Shown here: in pieces, positions 25,217 through 36,876 of the stretch
Position numbering within the stretch: the first letter of the stretch is position 1
How the letters are laid out: each line of letters starts with the position of its first letter
Assembly: GCF_022965805.1 (NCBI RefSeq)
Contig: NC_133104.1
Location: forward strand, 41,398,682-41,462,681
DNA: 64,000 nucleotides
Reading direction: 5' to 3'
DNA from: Primulina eburnea
Lineage: Eukaryota; Streptophyta; Magnoliopsida; Lamiales; Gesneriaceae
The notes under the pieces: model-generated
Seen by the model: the letters and a program-made list of their open reading frames with translations, nothing else
What the model was told of the DNA's origin: nothing
The model's database searches: none
Position numbers and translations under genes: made by a program

Positions 25217-25711
25217 CAGGGGCGGATCCACTGTAGGGCCGGAGGGGGCCACGGCCCCCCTGAATTTTTTTAATTTTTTTTACTATATAAGATATATTTT
25301 ATTATTTAGTACATATATTATTTGACCCATCAAAATTTTAAGTATCTATAATTAGTCTAATGGTTAAAAACTTTCGAGGTTTACATATATGGTCCATGTT
25401 TAATTCTTTTTATACGCTGTTTTTTTACATTGTTCTGCAAATTTTTTTTTGAAAACCTAAATAACGGGCTTTTACAAAGTCCCAACTTAAAACCTTTATA
25501 GTTGGTTAATACAAACACAATCAAGAAAGCCATTTGAAATAATAATCTTTTGCAAAACATCTGCTATATTGTCGACTGACGAGTGAAATATTGTGGGACG
25601 CGAGTTCGGAGACACATCAGAAGGAACGACAAGGATTCTTGGAATTTTTTCTACGTTCAGGAATTGACGTAGACCGGGCCCCCTAAACATATCATTCTGG
25701 ATCCGCCCCTG
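25217..25711. mobile_element. Small non-autonomous hAT-type DNA transposon
   Basis: A 495-bp element with 14-bp terminal inverted repeats, CAGGGGCGGATCCA at the left and TGGATCCGCCCCTG at the right. It is flanked by the perfect 8-bp target duplication GACAAAGA (25209-25216 and 25712-25719). CAGGGGCGG-type ends and 8-bp duplications are hallmarks of the hAT superfamily. A minus-strand frame inside it (25496-25741) crosses the right end and is unlikely to be a working protein. The element interrupts the Helitron. Confidence 0.9.
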
Positions 25712-25957
25712 GACAAAGAGTTGTTGAGTTGTCAAAATCAACCAAGAAGCATATTGGAAAGTGTGTCAAGTAGATAAGATAATTTCTCTGATTCATATAC
25801 CGTCTATGGTCAAGATTTTTTATTTTTTATGGCTTAGTTTGTTTCATTTGATAAATGTTATTAACCGTGTTTTAATTCATTTAAATATTATCAAAATTTT
25901 GTACATATATTTTCAACAGTTTAGGTTTTTACGTGCAACGCACGTGCATTTTTCTAG

Positions 25958-27348
25958 TTAATCTAAATATTTATATGACTCGTGAAAAATTGCATAATTA
26001 CATTTCTCAAGAAAAGTAAAAATAAAAAATAAAATTGTACAATACATCACCTTGTTCGGCATAGTTAAGCGTCAATTTAGAGAAAAAAAATTGGTCGGGT
26101 TCACTAGGATTCGAGACTCGGCTCGTTAAAATTTTAAAGAATTTATATCCTTATCGACATGTTAAAACTTAAACTCATACTTGACATGATCTATACCCGA
26201 AGTTTAACGAGTTTAACCTATAAAACCCATTAAATATTTATATTCATAGAAGATTTTTGACATATCTAATTCTTAACTAGTATATTTATAGCAAACAATA
26301 AACAAGTAATTCAGTAAACCCTTACTATCAAAAAAATTCAATAAAACTAATCAGTCAAATATAGGACAAGTTGTATACTTTCCACACTTCGATAACAATC
26401 TATAAATAGACAATGTTATAGTTTTCTATATTTTAGAATCTTATTTTAATCTTTAAAGACTACTAGACTAGCCACACTTTTTTTTTTTTTTTTTGAAAAA
26501 GAGCAGCCACAACTTTTAATGTATATAAAATATAACCTCTTTTATTATGATATTCAAATTCATTTGATGGCTACAATGCTAATATTATATGTTATTAGCA
26601 AAATAAATGCAAAAGTTTGGGCTAACAATAGAAAGTGTTTGATCAACTAATCTAGGAAGGAATAAATTGTTTATTTGTATTAGGATGAAATACATTTGGA
26701 CTCTGCAGCTGAAAATAGTCTGTCATGTAAATATTGAAATATACGAAATTTTAACAAATGCGTGCTGGACGAGATATTCAGTATTTATGAATAATGCTGA
26801 CACAAATCATATTACAGCACGACATAAAACTTATAAATATCCCTTTCAAACAAAAACTTCTATACGAGTTTGGCATCACAAAATTCACCAGAAAAAAAAA
26901 AAAAAAAACTTGAATCTTGGTGTTGGTGAAAACTTGCAGAGTTTACAGAACATACATGCACAATTGAGCAATCAAGATAAATATGGCATTGATACAAAAA
27001 GGCACTTAAGGAGCCTTGGTATTTCTAGTACCAGTGTCTCCCCAAAAAGTTCAATCTGTAGACCAGCGAAGCGTTTTATTAATGATACTTTCTTCGAAGT
27101 TTCAACCCTTGAGAGAATAAAAATGATGAAGTTGGAGAATAGTGACCCTAAATAAGGAACCAAATACCCCAAAGGAGGGCACAAGAAATTGCTGTATAAT
27201 CACCTGGAGATCTATGTAATATAATATATTATATTAAGCTATGAAAGGAGGAACTATAGACAAAAGTCGACATCCATCTGAGTTACAGGTTATCAATTTT
27301 CTTCTTGTACTTGGTGCATGATCTATCACGATCGTGCTCAAATGCACA
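25958..27348. other. Intergenic DNA, with one unrecognised frame
   Basis: Contains TCGAG-type words near 26090-26220, a T-run near 26478-26493 and an A-run near 26893-26908. A plus-strand frame ends at 27155; its last part (from about 26909, beginning NLNLGVGENLQSLQ) looks more protein-like than its surroundings but matches no family I know. It could be a gene remnant or chance. The 3' UTR of the HSP70-16 gene should occupy the part just below 27349. Confidence 0.35.
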
Positions 27349-30300
27349 CTAATCAACATCCATATCATCATCCTTTTGTCCTCTTGTCTCTGATTCTTTG
27401 ACATCCTCTTGGTTCGAGAATGAAGGCCTGGGTGGTATCAACTGTTTGCACATCCTAAAAAAAATTCGATAAATGAAAATAATAAACAGGGAAAATTACT
27501 AAAGGAATGAAGGTGAATTACAAGAAGCATTTTTAGAGACATTGGTCTCCTGTGTGCAGCATCTATTTGGAAAAGTGTTAAACAGTTTTTGTCAATGCTA
27601 ACTTGACTAGAGAAGCAGAACTGTTGGCAAACACAGGAGTTAGTGCATCATTAGCTATGACTCTCACTATTATTAGATGCAAATTGTTGTGGTGCAATTG
27701 TGCTAAATCCCCATGATAGGTATAATTAAAAACACAAACCTACAACAGTATAGCTGGCTTAGTTTTAGCATACTTATAGGCTGAATCCTACAGTGAATAG
27801 ATCAAAATTCAAGTTACTTGTTAACCAAGATGGGCGTGAAATTTCCTGGATTCAGTGGATTTCTGGAGGGTAGCTCTACAGCTATATCAGAAAGAAAAAA
27901 TGATGGAATTGAATTCAGGTAGGAAAATAGCTAAAAATTTAAGTCAACTTAATAAGCTGCTCTTCATGCTTCAAAATTGATTTCCTATGAATTTCATTGG
28001 CTACACTGTTTTCCTTACTCGGTAAGGGCCTCGGTTTTCTCCGTGATGTGACTAGACCAAAGTATAGGATCAGCACTCTTGGGTAGCGAAGCCTGCTGTT
28101 GGGTTTTTTCTCGAAGCCACTGATGTGCTTTGCAGCATTCTGCCCATACCTTTTAAATAAAAGACAAGCCAATCCATCACCTTTTCTTGAGAATCATCCA
28201 AACAGCATAGTTTAGCATTAAAAGAAAAAATCATTCATCAAAGTGAACCATACGGCATCTTTTTCGGCATCTCTTTCACCAGATGGAAGTGAATCTATAG
28301 CATCCCGACACTCCACTATGCAATTTGATAGGCCCCGGGATGCCAGTGCCCTTGCCTCTTCATCATTATATCGATTTTCAATTGGATTCACCATCTAATG
28401 AAAACATTAAAAAGTAAATCGATTATCAACTGTCACCTGTTGGAAGTAAGGTTTTCAAGAATTAAAGCAAATAAACTAAATTAACCTTTTTCAAATCCTC
28501 TAATTCTCTAGTATAAACATATTCAGACTCATCATCTCCTCCATCATAAAGCCATTCTTCGGTTTGCTGCAACTTACTGGAGATCTCTTCCTTTTCAGAA
28601 TCAGTGGCAAAACTCCGAAATTTATTCAAAAGCTGTTTAGATACTTATGAGCCCCACATTGATGAATTCAATTGAGAATAAGGTGCGCAACACTTATCAC
28701 AATCAAGTAAAACAACATTCAGTCAACACATGAGAATAGAACAGTTTTGAAACTTCATGGTTCTTCGACAAAATGCGGTAGAGCCTCACATCTTGACTAT
28801 TACAGTGAGTCATATAATTTTCAAACAACACGGAAAAATACATTGGCAAACATCTGACAAACAAAAATGGCATCAGATATTGACTCAAATTTCCACAAAA
28901 AAAGATCGCCGTATTTATGCAGAACCAGACTGATTTCATGAGCCGACCATGTTGAATTTAAACTATGTTTGTACTGACCAATTTGATCATGACCTTTTGC
29001 AAGCAACTTCATCAATCAAGCAGGCATGTAATAAAATCAGAGGATGCAACAGTTAAACTTAGAGCACAAGGAAATACCTTATTTCGTGTTTCATAAACAT
29101 ACGACTCCAGTGTGTTTTTCATATCTTTCGTACGCTCCATTATAGTGTCTTGCTGGGTTAGCTGAAATTCTTTTTGTTGAGCTTGTGAGAGCTCACCCAA
29201 CATCAATCCACCATACACATTCTCCACAATGAATAAATTATGTCTATTAGTAACCTTTAGCATCTGCGTTGCATGATCCTGCATGGCAGTGGAACACTTA
29301 TTTAACTTTCGAGTATTACAATTACAAAAACTGGAATGACCAACATGCTTAAACTAAGGTTGTCAAGATTCTTTGCTTACTCACAACAGTTTTTTTTTTT
29401 AACAAGTTAACAGCACAAGAGAACCGTAAACATACATTGAACAACTTTGCACCAGAAAAATTGCACAATCAATTTGTATCTCATCAGATATTAATTTGCT
29501 TAAAATGATTAACCAGTGGAATCGAAAGATGGTTCACCAATGCTTGCAGGCTTTCAAAACAAAGGTATACCGATTTGGAGTCTGAAATCAATGATTATGT
29601 GCAATCAGCCTCACCTCAAGGAAAAACAGCTTTATCTTAAGAATGGTGATTATGATGATGATTTATGTCAGCTTGTATCTGCTTTAATTTGACCACAAAT
29701 CAAGCATCCACAAAGAATTCCATTAAAACAAGCTCAATTATTGATCTGATTGATGTAGTAAAAATAAACCAAAAAATAAGAATGAGACTAAAAGACTAGG
29801 AATGTTAAGTACATTCGACTTCAAAAAATTTGAGGTAATGTGTAAAAAGCTTTTCTAAATAAATATAATAATGGCCAATTTGAGTATAGTTAATAATATC
29901 CACACAAGTAGCAAGAATAAAGGTTAGTCATACTATTTAGGTAATATCACAAAGTTCCAATGCTTAGCCGTCAACCGTTAGCTAAACAAACAGAACAGAT
30001 GGCAGATATAAACGATAAAACCGGTAATGTTAGAGGAAGAGTAGTATAGGCAAGACCAAGTCATGAAACAGCTGGGGAAACGCTAACAGCCCAGGAAAGA
30101 AACCCAGATTACAATTTTACTAAAAAAAGATCCAAGACCCAAATCAGGGGAGCACATAGTTAGTTATGCTACACATACGCCTCTTGTCATTTTTCATTTT
30201 ATTTGTCACTTCAACAAAGTTCAATACATTGCAATTCTCTTTTTATTTGCAATGTGTGTGATCAAGACTCAAGAGTTGAATTATTTAAGGTTTTTCCTTG

Positions 30301-33300
30301 TGATTGAGAGTTTATATATCAGTGGTCATATACGGCACCACTTCCAGAGCTTAAAAAGTGAAAACATTTTCAATTCAGTAAAAGATCATTCACCAAGTAT
30401 TTCCACTTTAATTTTTTCCAGCTGGACTTACAGCTAGGCCATCTGCTTTTCCAAAATTGTCTTGATTGTGTGGATCCACATTTTCGAAAACTACAGGATG
30501 ACAGTTATTTAAAGTAGAACCATCCAAATGATGCTCGATCAGCTGCAGAAGAAACAAAGTTTCCGATAAATTGGCATCAGATCTTCTAAATTTCTAGCTT
30601 CATAAACTCATTGGAATAACACACCACCACTTACAAAAGCAGAATTTATGGTAACAATTCCATGTAGGTTTAGCAGAACTTCAATTTTGATCTTTGCTTT
30701 CTCTGAGTGAGAGACTTTGTCAGGTGCAATCTGAAACTGAAGGAAAATTATGCAAAAAAGAATAAGATATATTGCTGAAATAAATTTAAATAGGCTAAGA
30801 AAACGAAGAACTTCAGTCTTGCGTAGAATTATGATAAGATGGAAACAGTATCACGAAAAGGGAATTCACAGCGGTTTTGCAAAGTTTTCAGCTAATTTGG
30901 AATTCAATGACCAGCCAACATTTTAAACGGTTTTTCAAGTATTTCCTTGCCTGCACGTACAGCATTTAGGATGTTTCAAATCAATGACTAGTAGAAGAGG
31001 CAAGATTCTCATAATATGCACAAGAAAGCTAAAATTCCTTTCCTATCACTGTTTAATCTTTCATTTATGATTGGTACAGGTCAACCATTCGAAGTCCCAA
31101 ACATTGTGTACAAGAACAAGTTTTAAAAGTTTAGCATAAGTGAATAAATTTAGCACCGCTGCAATCCACTAATACAGTTTTAAGAAGATAAAAAATAGTG
31201 CATGGGAATATATCAAACTTGAAGAAGTTTATACATATGCAAGATGTGCTTGTACATTTTTTTATCTTTCCACATAAATTCATGGCATAAATGTTAGGAA
31301 AAATCATCTAATGGTTCAACTGTGGAGAATAAAGGTTACATTTCCCACTTTCAACTTTCAAGGGAAAGTAGCATTCTAGGAGCAGAAGCAGACAATGATT
31401 AACAAACATTAGGAATATTTAATTCAGATATAGTCATGGAGTATATTAGATTCTTCAGTCAAATACATAATTTGATAAATCAATCGTCAGAATTCTATTT
31501 GCTTCGTTGAGGAAAATATTACTGCTCAAATAATAATTCAATGCTCTAGAACTTTTTTCTAATCAAGCTATCAAGTCAGTAATAGATCCTTCTCTCTTAC
31601 TTGCAGTTCAAAGGCCCTAAATTGATGGAGGTGGCTTAAAAACCTTCAAAGTTCTTCATTTCACAGAGGTGTGGAATATGACACTTGCGCACATTACCTC
31701 TCAAAAGACAAATTACCAGCAGCATGAGTTTACCTAGCCGAAACAACAGAAACCTCAAGCAGCCCACATGCTGATAATTTAATACGCAAAAACATTAAGC
31801 CATACTTGACACAGCTTAATAACATATATACCTTAAAAGAACTGATTCTGGTGGTTACGCCAGGAGGTAGTTCTTCCTGATTTGTATATAATGCTTCTAT
31901 GTCAAATACATCATTTCTGTGCAAAGTAAACATCTTTGTACTGGGAAAAGGATTTCTCCTGGGAAACAATGCTTTTTTCGTCGATTTGCAGAATAGTCTT
32001 TCATTAGATGCCAATCCAATCGAGAATGGGAAGCAATCTTCCACCTGAAAATGTAATGTGCCAATCTTTATTGTGCTGTCAAAACATGGGAAAAGTGGTA
32101 TAGAAATTATGCTGAACATGTTCTGCTCTATCTGAACTCTTGACTAAAGGGCCATAAAGCGAGCCACTATCCGGAAAGGAAATCAGGCCTACATACCACT
32201 CTATCAAGTGAGAGTTTTTTCTGCTCATTGCGTTCAAAAAATTCATTGCAAGGTTAAAAAAGCAGGTACTTTAAGACAATGGTTGGATGTGACGACATGC
32301 ATACCCTTATCATGTACCTCGATATTTTTTATCATGTTTAGAAGAAAACTTATTCCAATATTTACTTATTAGATGTGATCTTCGGTCAACCAACAGGCTC
32401 TTATTAAGAACAAGTGACTACAAGTCCTTTAAAGACGTGAATAAAAAGCAGGAATGCATAAAAGGAAATGATTCAATTTAGCAGAAAATATACCTCATAC
32501 TCTCTCGCACGGAATGTGGAGCTAAGCATCGCGCATTGCACGGCACAGCCAAGAGCCACACATTCACTGGCATTTATTGTTCGGCGAGCCTCCTTTCTGA
32601 AAAGTGAATTCAATATTTTTGTAATGGCAGGTATTCGAGAACCTGATCCAACAACTTCAACAGTATGAACCATTTCCACAGTCAGACCAGAATCAAGTAA
32701 AGCCTTGTGGCAGGTAATCTTAATCCTTTCCAGTAAATCAGATGATAGCTTCTCAAAATCATCTCTCGTAATGTATCCCCTTACATCTTTCTCTTCCATC
32801 AAGCATTCGACATTCAGTGGTGCCTCGGGGTTAGCACTTAACACTTTCTTCAGTTTCTCACATGCCGCTCTCAACCTCATAGAAGCCCGGGCATTAGCAT
32901 ATACATCAATATTGTCCTGTTCCCAGAACTGAGTAGCGAAATATCTAAACAGAATCTCATCAAAGTCTCTTCCTCCTAAGTTATCATCAAAAGCATGTGA
33001 TAGCACCTTCATAACCCCAGGCGAAAATGATACGGCAGCAACTTGTGTATCGCTATGACCAACATCAATGAAAACAACATTTGTTATCCTATTGCTCTGA
33101 AAGTCAGTCTTATATATACCATAGCCCAGCGCAGTAGCGGTGCAGTCATGGATCAACCTTAACGATGTCAACCCGGCAATTTCTGCAGCACGCAAATATG
33201 CACGCCTCTGCAAATCTGTGAAGTAGCTTGGTATACCAATCACACATTCGGTAATGTGTGTCTCAAGATTCTTTTCTGTAACCTGCTTTAAATGAGCAAG

Positions 33301-33663
33301 GAACATTGCTAATATCTGAATTGGTGTGAAACTTTGTATTTCATTCATGTATTGCAAGTGAATCAAAATTCCACCATCGGGGCCCTCAGATGCCTTGAAA
33401 GGAAACAATCTCAAGTCATTTTGCACGGTGGATTCACTAAATTTTCGGCCAATCAATCTCTTGATTTGATAAATGGTTGATTTTGGGTGCATGGTTGCGG
33501 AGGCAGCTCCAGCAGAGCCCAGAAACCTCTGCTTTTCACCAAATGAAACCACTGTTGGAGTTTCCCTTTTCGACTCATCATTCAGCAACACATCAATCCG
33601 GCGTTGCTTAGCAGCTGCTATCACACTGTTCTCGTTTCCAATGTCAAACCCCACCGCACTCAT
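27349..33663 (-). CDS. Heat shock 70 kDa protein 16-like (Hsp110/SSE class)
   Basis: Nine coding exons, read leftward: 33663-32494, 32044-31832, 30730-30635, 30542-30432, 29278-29078, 28632-28486, 28394-28254, 28149-28019, 27454-27349; 771 residues, all GT-AG. Residues 1-390 (exon 1) are the actin-like ATPase domain: VGFDIGNENSVIAAAKQR, LLNDESKRETPTVVSFG, IGIPSYFTDLQRRA, DNLGGRDFDEIL and VVGSGSRIPAI. The divergence from canonical Hsp70 (GNEN rather than GTTY-type loop, long C-terminal insertions) marks the Hsp110 class, which acts as nucleotide-exchange factor and holdase for cytosolic Hsp70. Residues about 391-500 form the beta-sandwich. The rest is the long helical domain (TKDMKNTLESYVYE, EEWLYDGGDDES, ECCKAHQWL) ending in an acidic DDDMDVD tail like other Hsp110s. 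A 5' UTR intron is likely: donor after about 34008 and acceptor just before the start codon. Length agrees with Arabidopsis HSP70-16 (about 760 residues). Confidence 0.92.
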
Positions 33664-34560
33664 CTGAAGCTGAAAGCCCGATCACAGAATCCTCAAATTT
33701 CAAGTAAACACGCAAAATTCTATTCCATTTAAACGAGCTCTCAAACCCATATTTACGAATAAATCAAACATATCCAAACGAAAACGCACTATTATTTGCA
33801 TGAGATTGCCTAAACACGACGAACTCTGATTTTTTCAGAAAATCGAAAATTGCAAACAAAAAATCGAAAAGACCAAAAAATTGACTTCGCATAAAAATCA
33901 AAGCATTACATAAACTGCGCTAGTAACAGATACGAGACGCACGATCTAACCCAACTTCATAAGTGAATCGCAACGAGTACATAAGAATCAAAGAAACTGA
34001 AACGTACCTCTGGATTGCAAAAAGTTGACCAAGATGGTGGGAACCCTAACAAAAATGGAAAATAATATTAGATATGGAATGGATAAGAGAGAAAATCTCC
34101 GAAATTCCAGTGCTGACAAATTTTGTTATGCTTAATCACGCTGCATTCCATACACAGAGCAGACGCAGAGCGTAGATTATTAAATTTGTACAAAAATTAA
34201 CCTCTTGCATCGTAGAATATCACTCATTTTGAACCTCGAATAAACCATATATTTCCAGATTTAAAAAATTACTTTCACATTCCAATAAATTTTCATACCA
34301 GAAAATTTAAACATTAAAAAATTAAAATTGCATTGCCATGGTGCTCCCAACTCAATACCATGTCAATAATAATCAACATATCACATTCTCGCTAATTATG
34401 ACATCGATTATATAGATATTAGTTCTTTAAACTAAGCGATTTTCTCATATCTCTTAAACTATAATATAATATAAGGTATCGTCTTTAATCACATTTATCC
34501 AAATTATCAATCGTTTATCTCTTTTTCAACTACTTTCATTAACATGTCAATCTAAGATAT
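33664..34560. other. 5' UTR intron and promoter of the HSP70-16-like gene
   Basis: On the minus strand a CAGAG|GTACGT donor lies near 34007 and a TTTCAG acceptor immediately before the start codon. The first 340 bases upstream of the ATG are therefore probably a leader intron. Promoter sequence should follow to the right. No other gene recognised. Confidence 0.45.
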
Positions 34561-35210
34561 GTTAAATTGGGGTCGTGTTTGGTTTCTTCTTTAGATGACT
34601 AAACCATGTTAGATCTCTCTCTAATCTTATCCTTTACGGAGATACACCTAAATAATATATAATCATTTAATTTTTAATTTCATCTTTGCGTGTTTTGTCA
34701 TACATCCATCTTAACATATGCATCTCTGTTACGTCATCTTATGCATATGTAATCTTGTAGTAGCTCAACATTCTGAATCGTAAAACATAGTTGGTCGAAC
34801 AATAATCTTATAACATTTTTTTTCAATCTCAGAAACATTCTTCTATGACACAAAACTCCTGATAAATATTTACTAGCTCTACGATAGAAACACAATATGC
34901 CTTACTTCCTGCATCTTATGTGTCTATCCACGTTTGACTTCTACATACTTGTCTCATCAAGAAAATTCTTATAGTAATCCCTCCACTTAGCTTTATCTTG
35001 TATTAATACCATCTTCAGGTTGATACATCTGATATTGTTCGAATATTTAGTGTGTCGATCTCTGGCCTTCACTATTTTAAAAATGTTTTATTTCCATCTT
35101 TTGTACTTAGCCTATCATACATATTATTATAAGTTTTTTCTTTAGCATCTTATAATGTTCTATTATTGAGTCTCTTAGCTTGTTTATACAACTCATATGA
35201 TATACAAAAA
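34560..35210 (-). pseudogene. Decayed LINE reverse-transcriptase fragment
   Basis: In broken minus-strand frames one can read pieces typical of plant non-LTR retroelement ORF2 relics: a segment like YELYKQAKRL...YDRLSTKDG...VKARDRHTK (about 35200-35020) and, after a gap, RPTMFYDSECW (about 34800), then LRWMYDKTRKDEI and YLGVSP (about 34720-34620). Stops and frameshifts interrupt every frame, and the middle of the polymerase domain appears deleted. Assigned from recognised motifs only; boundaries are approximate. Confidence 0.6.
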
Positions 35211-35582
35211 AATGTTTAAAATTAGCTTAGCATCTTATCAAAAACTATGTTTTTATATATACTAGTACATCATCCATGCAAAAAAATGAATATGTTTAAT
35301 TATTCATCTGTGCACAAATATTAAAACGAGTAAGTACGAGCGTTTAAATAATTATTTAAAATTAATAGTATAATGAATACTATTGATTTTTTATATAAAA
35401 TATTTTATACCATTTGAAATCATATTCAAATAAGAATAATAATTCCGCCATAAAATTGAAGTTCTAATAATAATATTGATATATAAACGGTCAATATACA
35501 AAAAATTCACGATGTCATGTTCACAAAAATATGGAAAAACAAAAATAATATATAAAATTTTATAGTTTATTTAATATTTTAA
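35211..35582. other. AT-rich intergenic DNA
   Basis: Nothing recognised between the LINE relic and the MITE. Confidence 0.35.
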
Positions 35583-35764
35583 GAGTGAGTCTCATGTGAG
35601 ACCGTCTCACGGGTCATAATCCGTGAGACGGGTCAACCCTACCCATATTCACAATAAAAAGTAATACTCTTAGCATAAAAAGTAATACTTTTTCATAGGT
35701 GACCCAAATAAGAGATCCGTCTCACAAATACGACCCGTGAGACCGTCTTACACAAGTTTTTGCC
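35583..35764 (+). mobile_element. MITE, GAGTAGGTCTC family (perfect 9-bp TSD)
   Basis: 182 bp, starting GAGTGAGTCTCATG and ending AAGTTTTTGCC, flanked by the exact 9-bp repeat ATATTTTAA (35574-35582 and 35765-35773). Near-consensus copy. Confidence 0.9.
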
Positions 35765-35773
35765 ATATTTTAA

Positions 35774-36876
35774 ATAGTATGGAGAATTAAATATATAAAA
35801 ATAACATATACAAAAAATCTTAACCAAAATTATATGAAAAAATACGATCAATGCAAACTTTTAAGATTGTTATTTACACTTCACTTTTTTCTGAAATACA
35901 CTAAGTATTTTTTTACTCTAAAATGCTTAACATGTCAATGATTTTTTAAAATATTGATATTATCAGACAATTTCTTTTATATATTTATTTTATAAAATAT
36001 AAAATATATCAAAACTAATTAGCAAAAACTCTTATGAGAATGTATCGTAAGTCAATTTATGATATTGATTTTTTACTCGACCTGACTAATAAAAAAATAT
36101 TGTATATGTTAAAATTATTATTTTTCACTCAAGATACTGACCAAGTCGACTCGTCTCATTAATATGGATATGTGAGGCCATCTAACTGAAGACTTATTAA
36201 TAATGTTGTTAGTATTTTTTTTCTTCAAAAATATATCGTAACAAATTTTAAGATAGTTTTTTTAAAATAATAATTATTTTTTTATTTCTAATATTTATTT
36301 ATTTAATTTAATGAATTGCAAAAAAATTGCAAATAATTGAATTGTTCATCATCATTGAGTGTCACCGTAGATTTACGTTTCTCGAATAAATCTGTCTTTA
36401 ATGAAATAATAAATATTTGTACTCTTATTTTTAATGTAATTATTACTTTAATTACATATATAAATATATTTTTGTTTAATGTTATTTTAAAATCAATACA
36501 TTTAAATAAATATATGAGAAATATTATTATTCTTTAAAATAAATAAATTAATAATATTAAAAATTGAAACATTATTAAATGTAACATTAATTCATATTTA
36601 TTTATTTTTTAACATAAAATTTTTGGGCGTAAACTTACTGTATATAATAACAATTCTACTTTTATATGTTTTTATATACTATATAGACATAGATACATAG
36701 ATTATGATTCAACGTTGGGCCTTCCTTCGTTATGATGATAAACCACAAGGCCGAAATATTAGATTTATTTTGTGTGGGGATATATGTTCATGGAGAACGA
36801 ATTAGCTTCATTTTTACAACATAATAATGATGATAAATGTCAATCAATAACTAAGAAATTACAATAAAGACAATTT
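35774..36876. other. AT-rich intergenic DNA
   Basis: Strongly AT-rich with no recognised gene or element terminus. Confidence 0.4.

Larger units (their letters stand above)
21206..25957 (+). mobile_element. Non-autonomous Helitron carrying nested elements
   Basis: The left end begins TCTATACTAATATAAAT directly after an A. The right end has a hairpin (ACGTGC-AAC-GCACGT, 25931-25945), eight bases, then CTAG (25954-25957) followed by T. This is the classic plant Helitron structure: 5' TC, subterminal 3' hairpin, CTRR, inserted between A and T with no target duplication. Near the left end the terminus-like sequence recurs about five times (starts near 21206, 21383, 21477, about 21657 and about 21780), so the true 5' end could be any of them. 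I found no Rep/helicase reading frame, so it would depend on an autonomous partner. It contains the TRIM at 23668-24016 and the hAT element at 25217-25711. Confidence 0.8.

Noticed and set aside
25496..25741. 81-residue minus-strand frame as a possible transposase remnant
   Set aside because: It crosses the right end of the hAT element into flanking DNA and shows no hAT dimerisation or zinc-finger motif.
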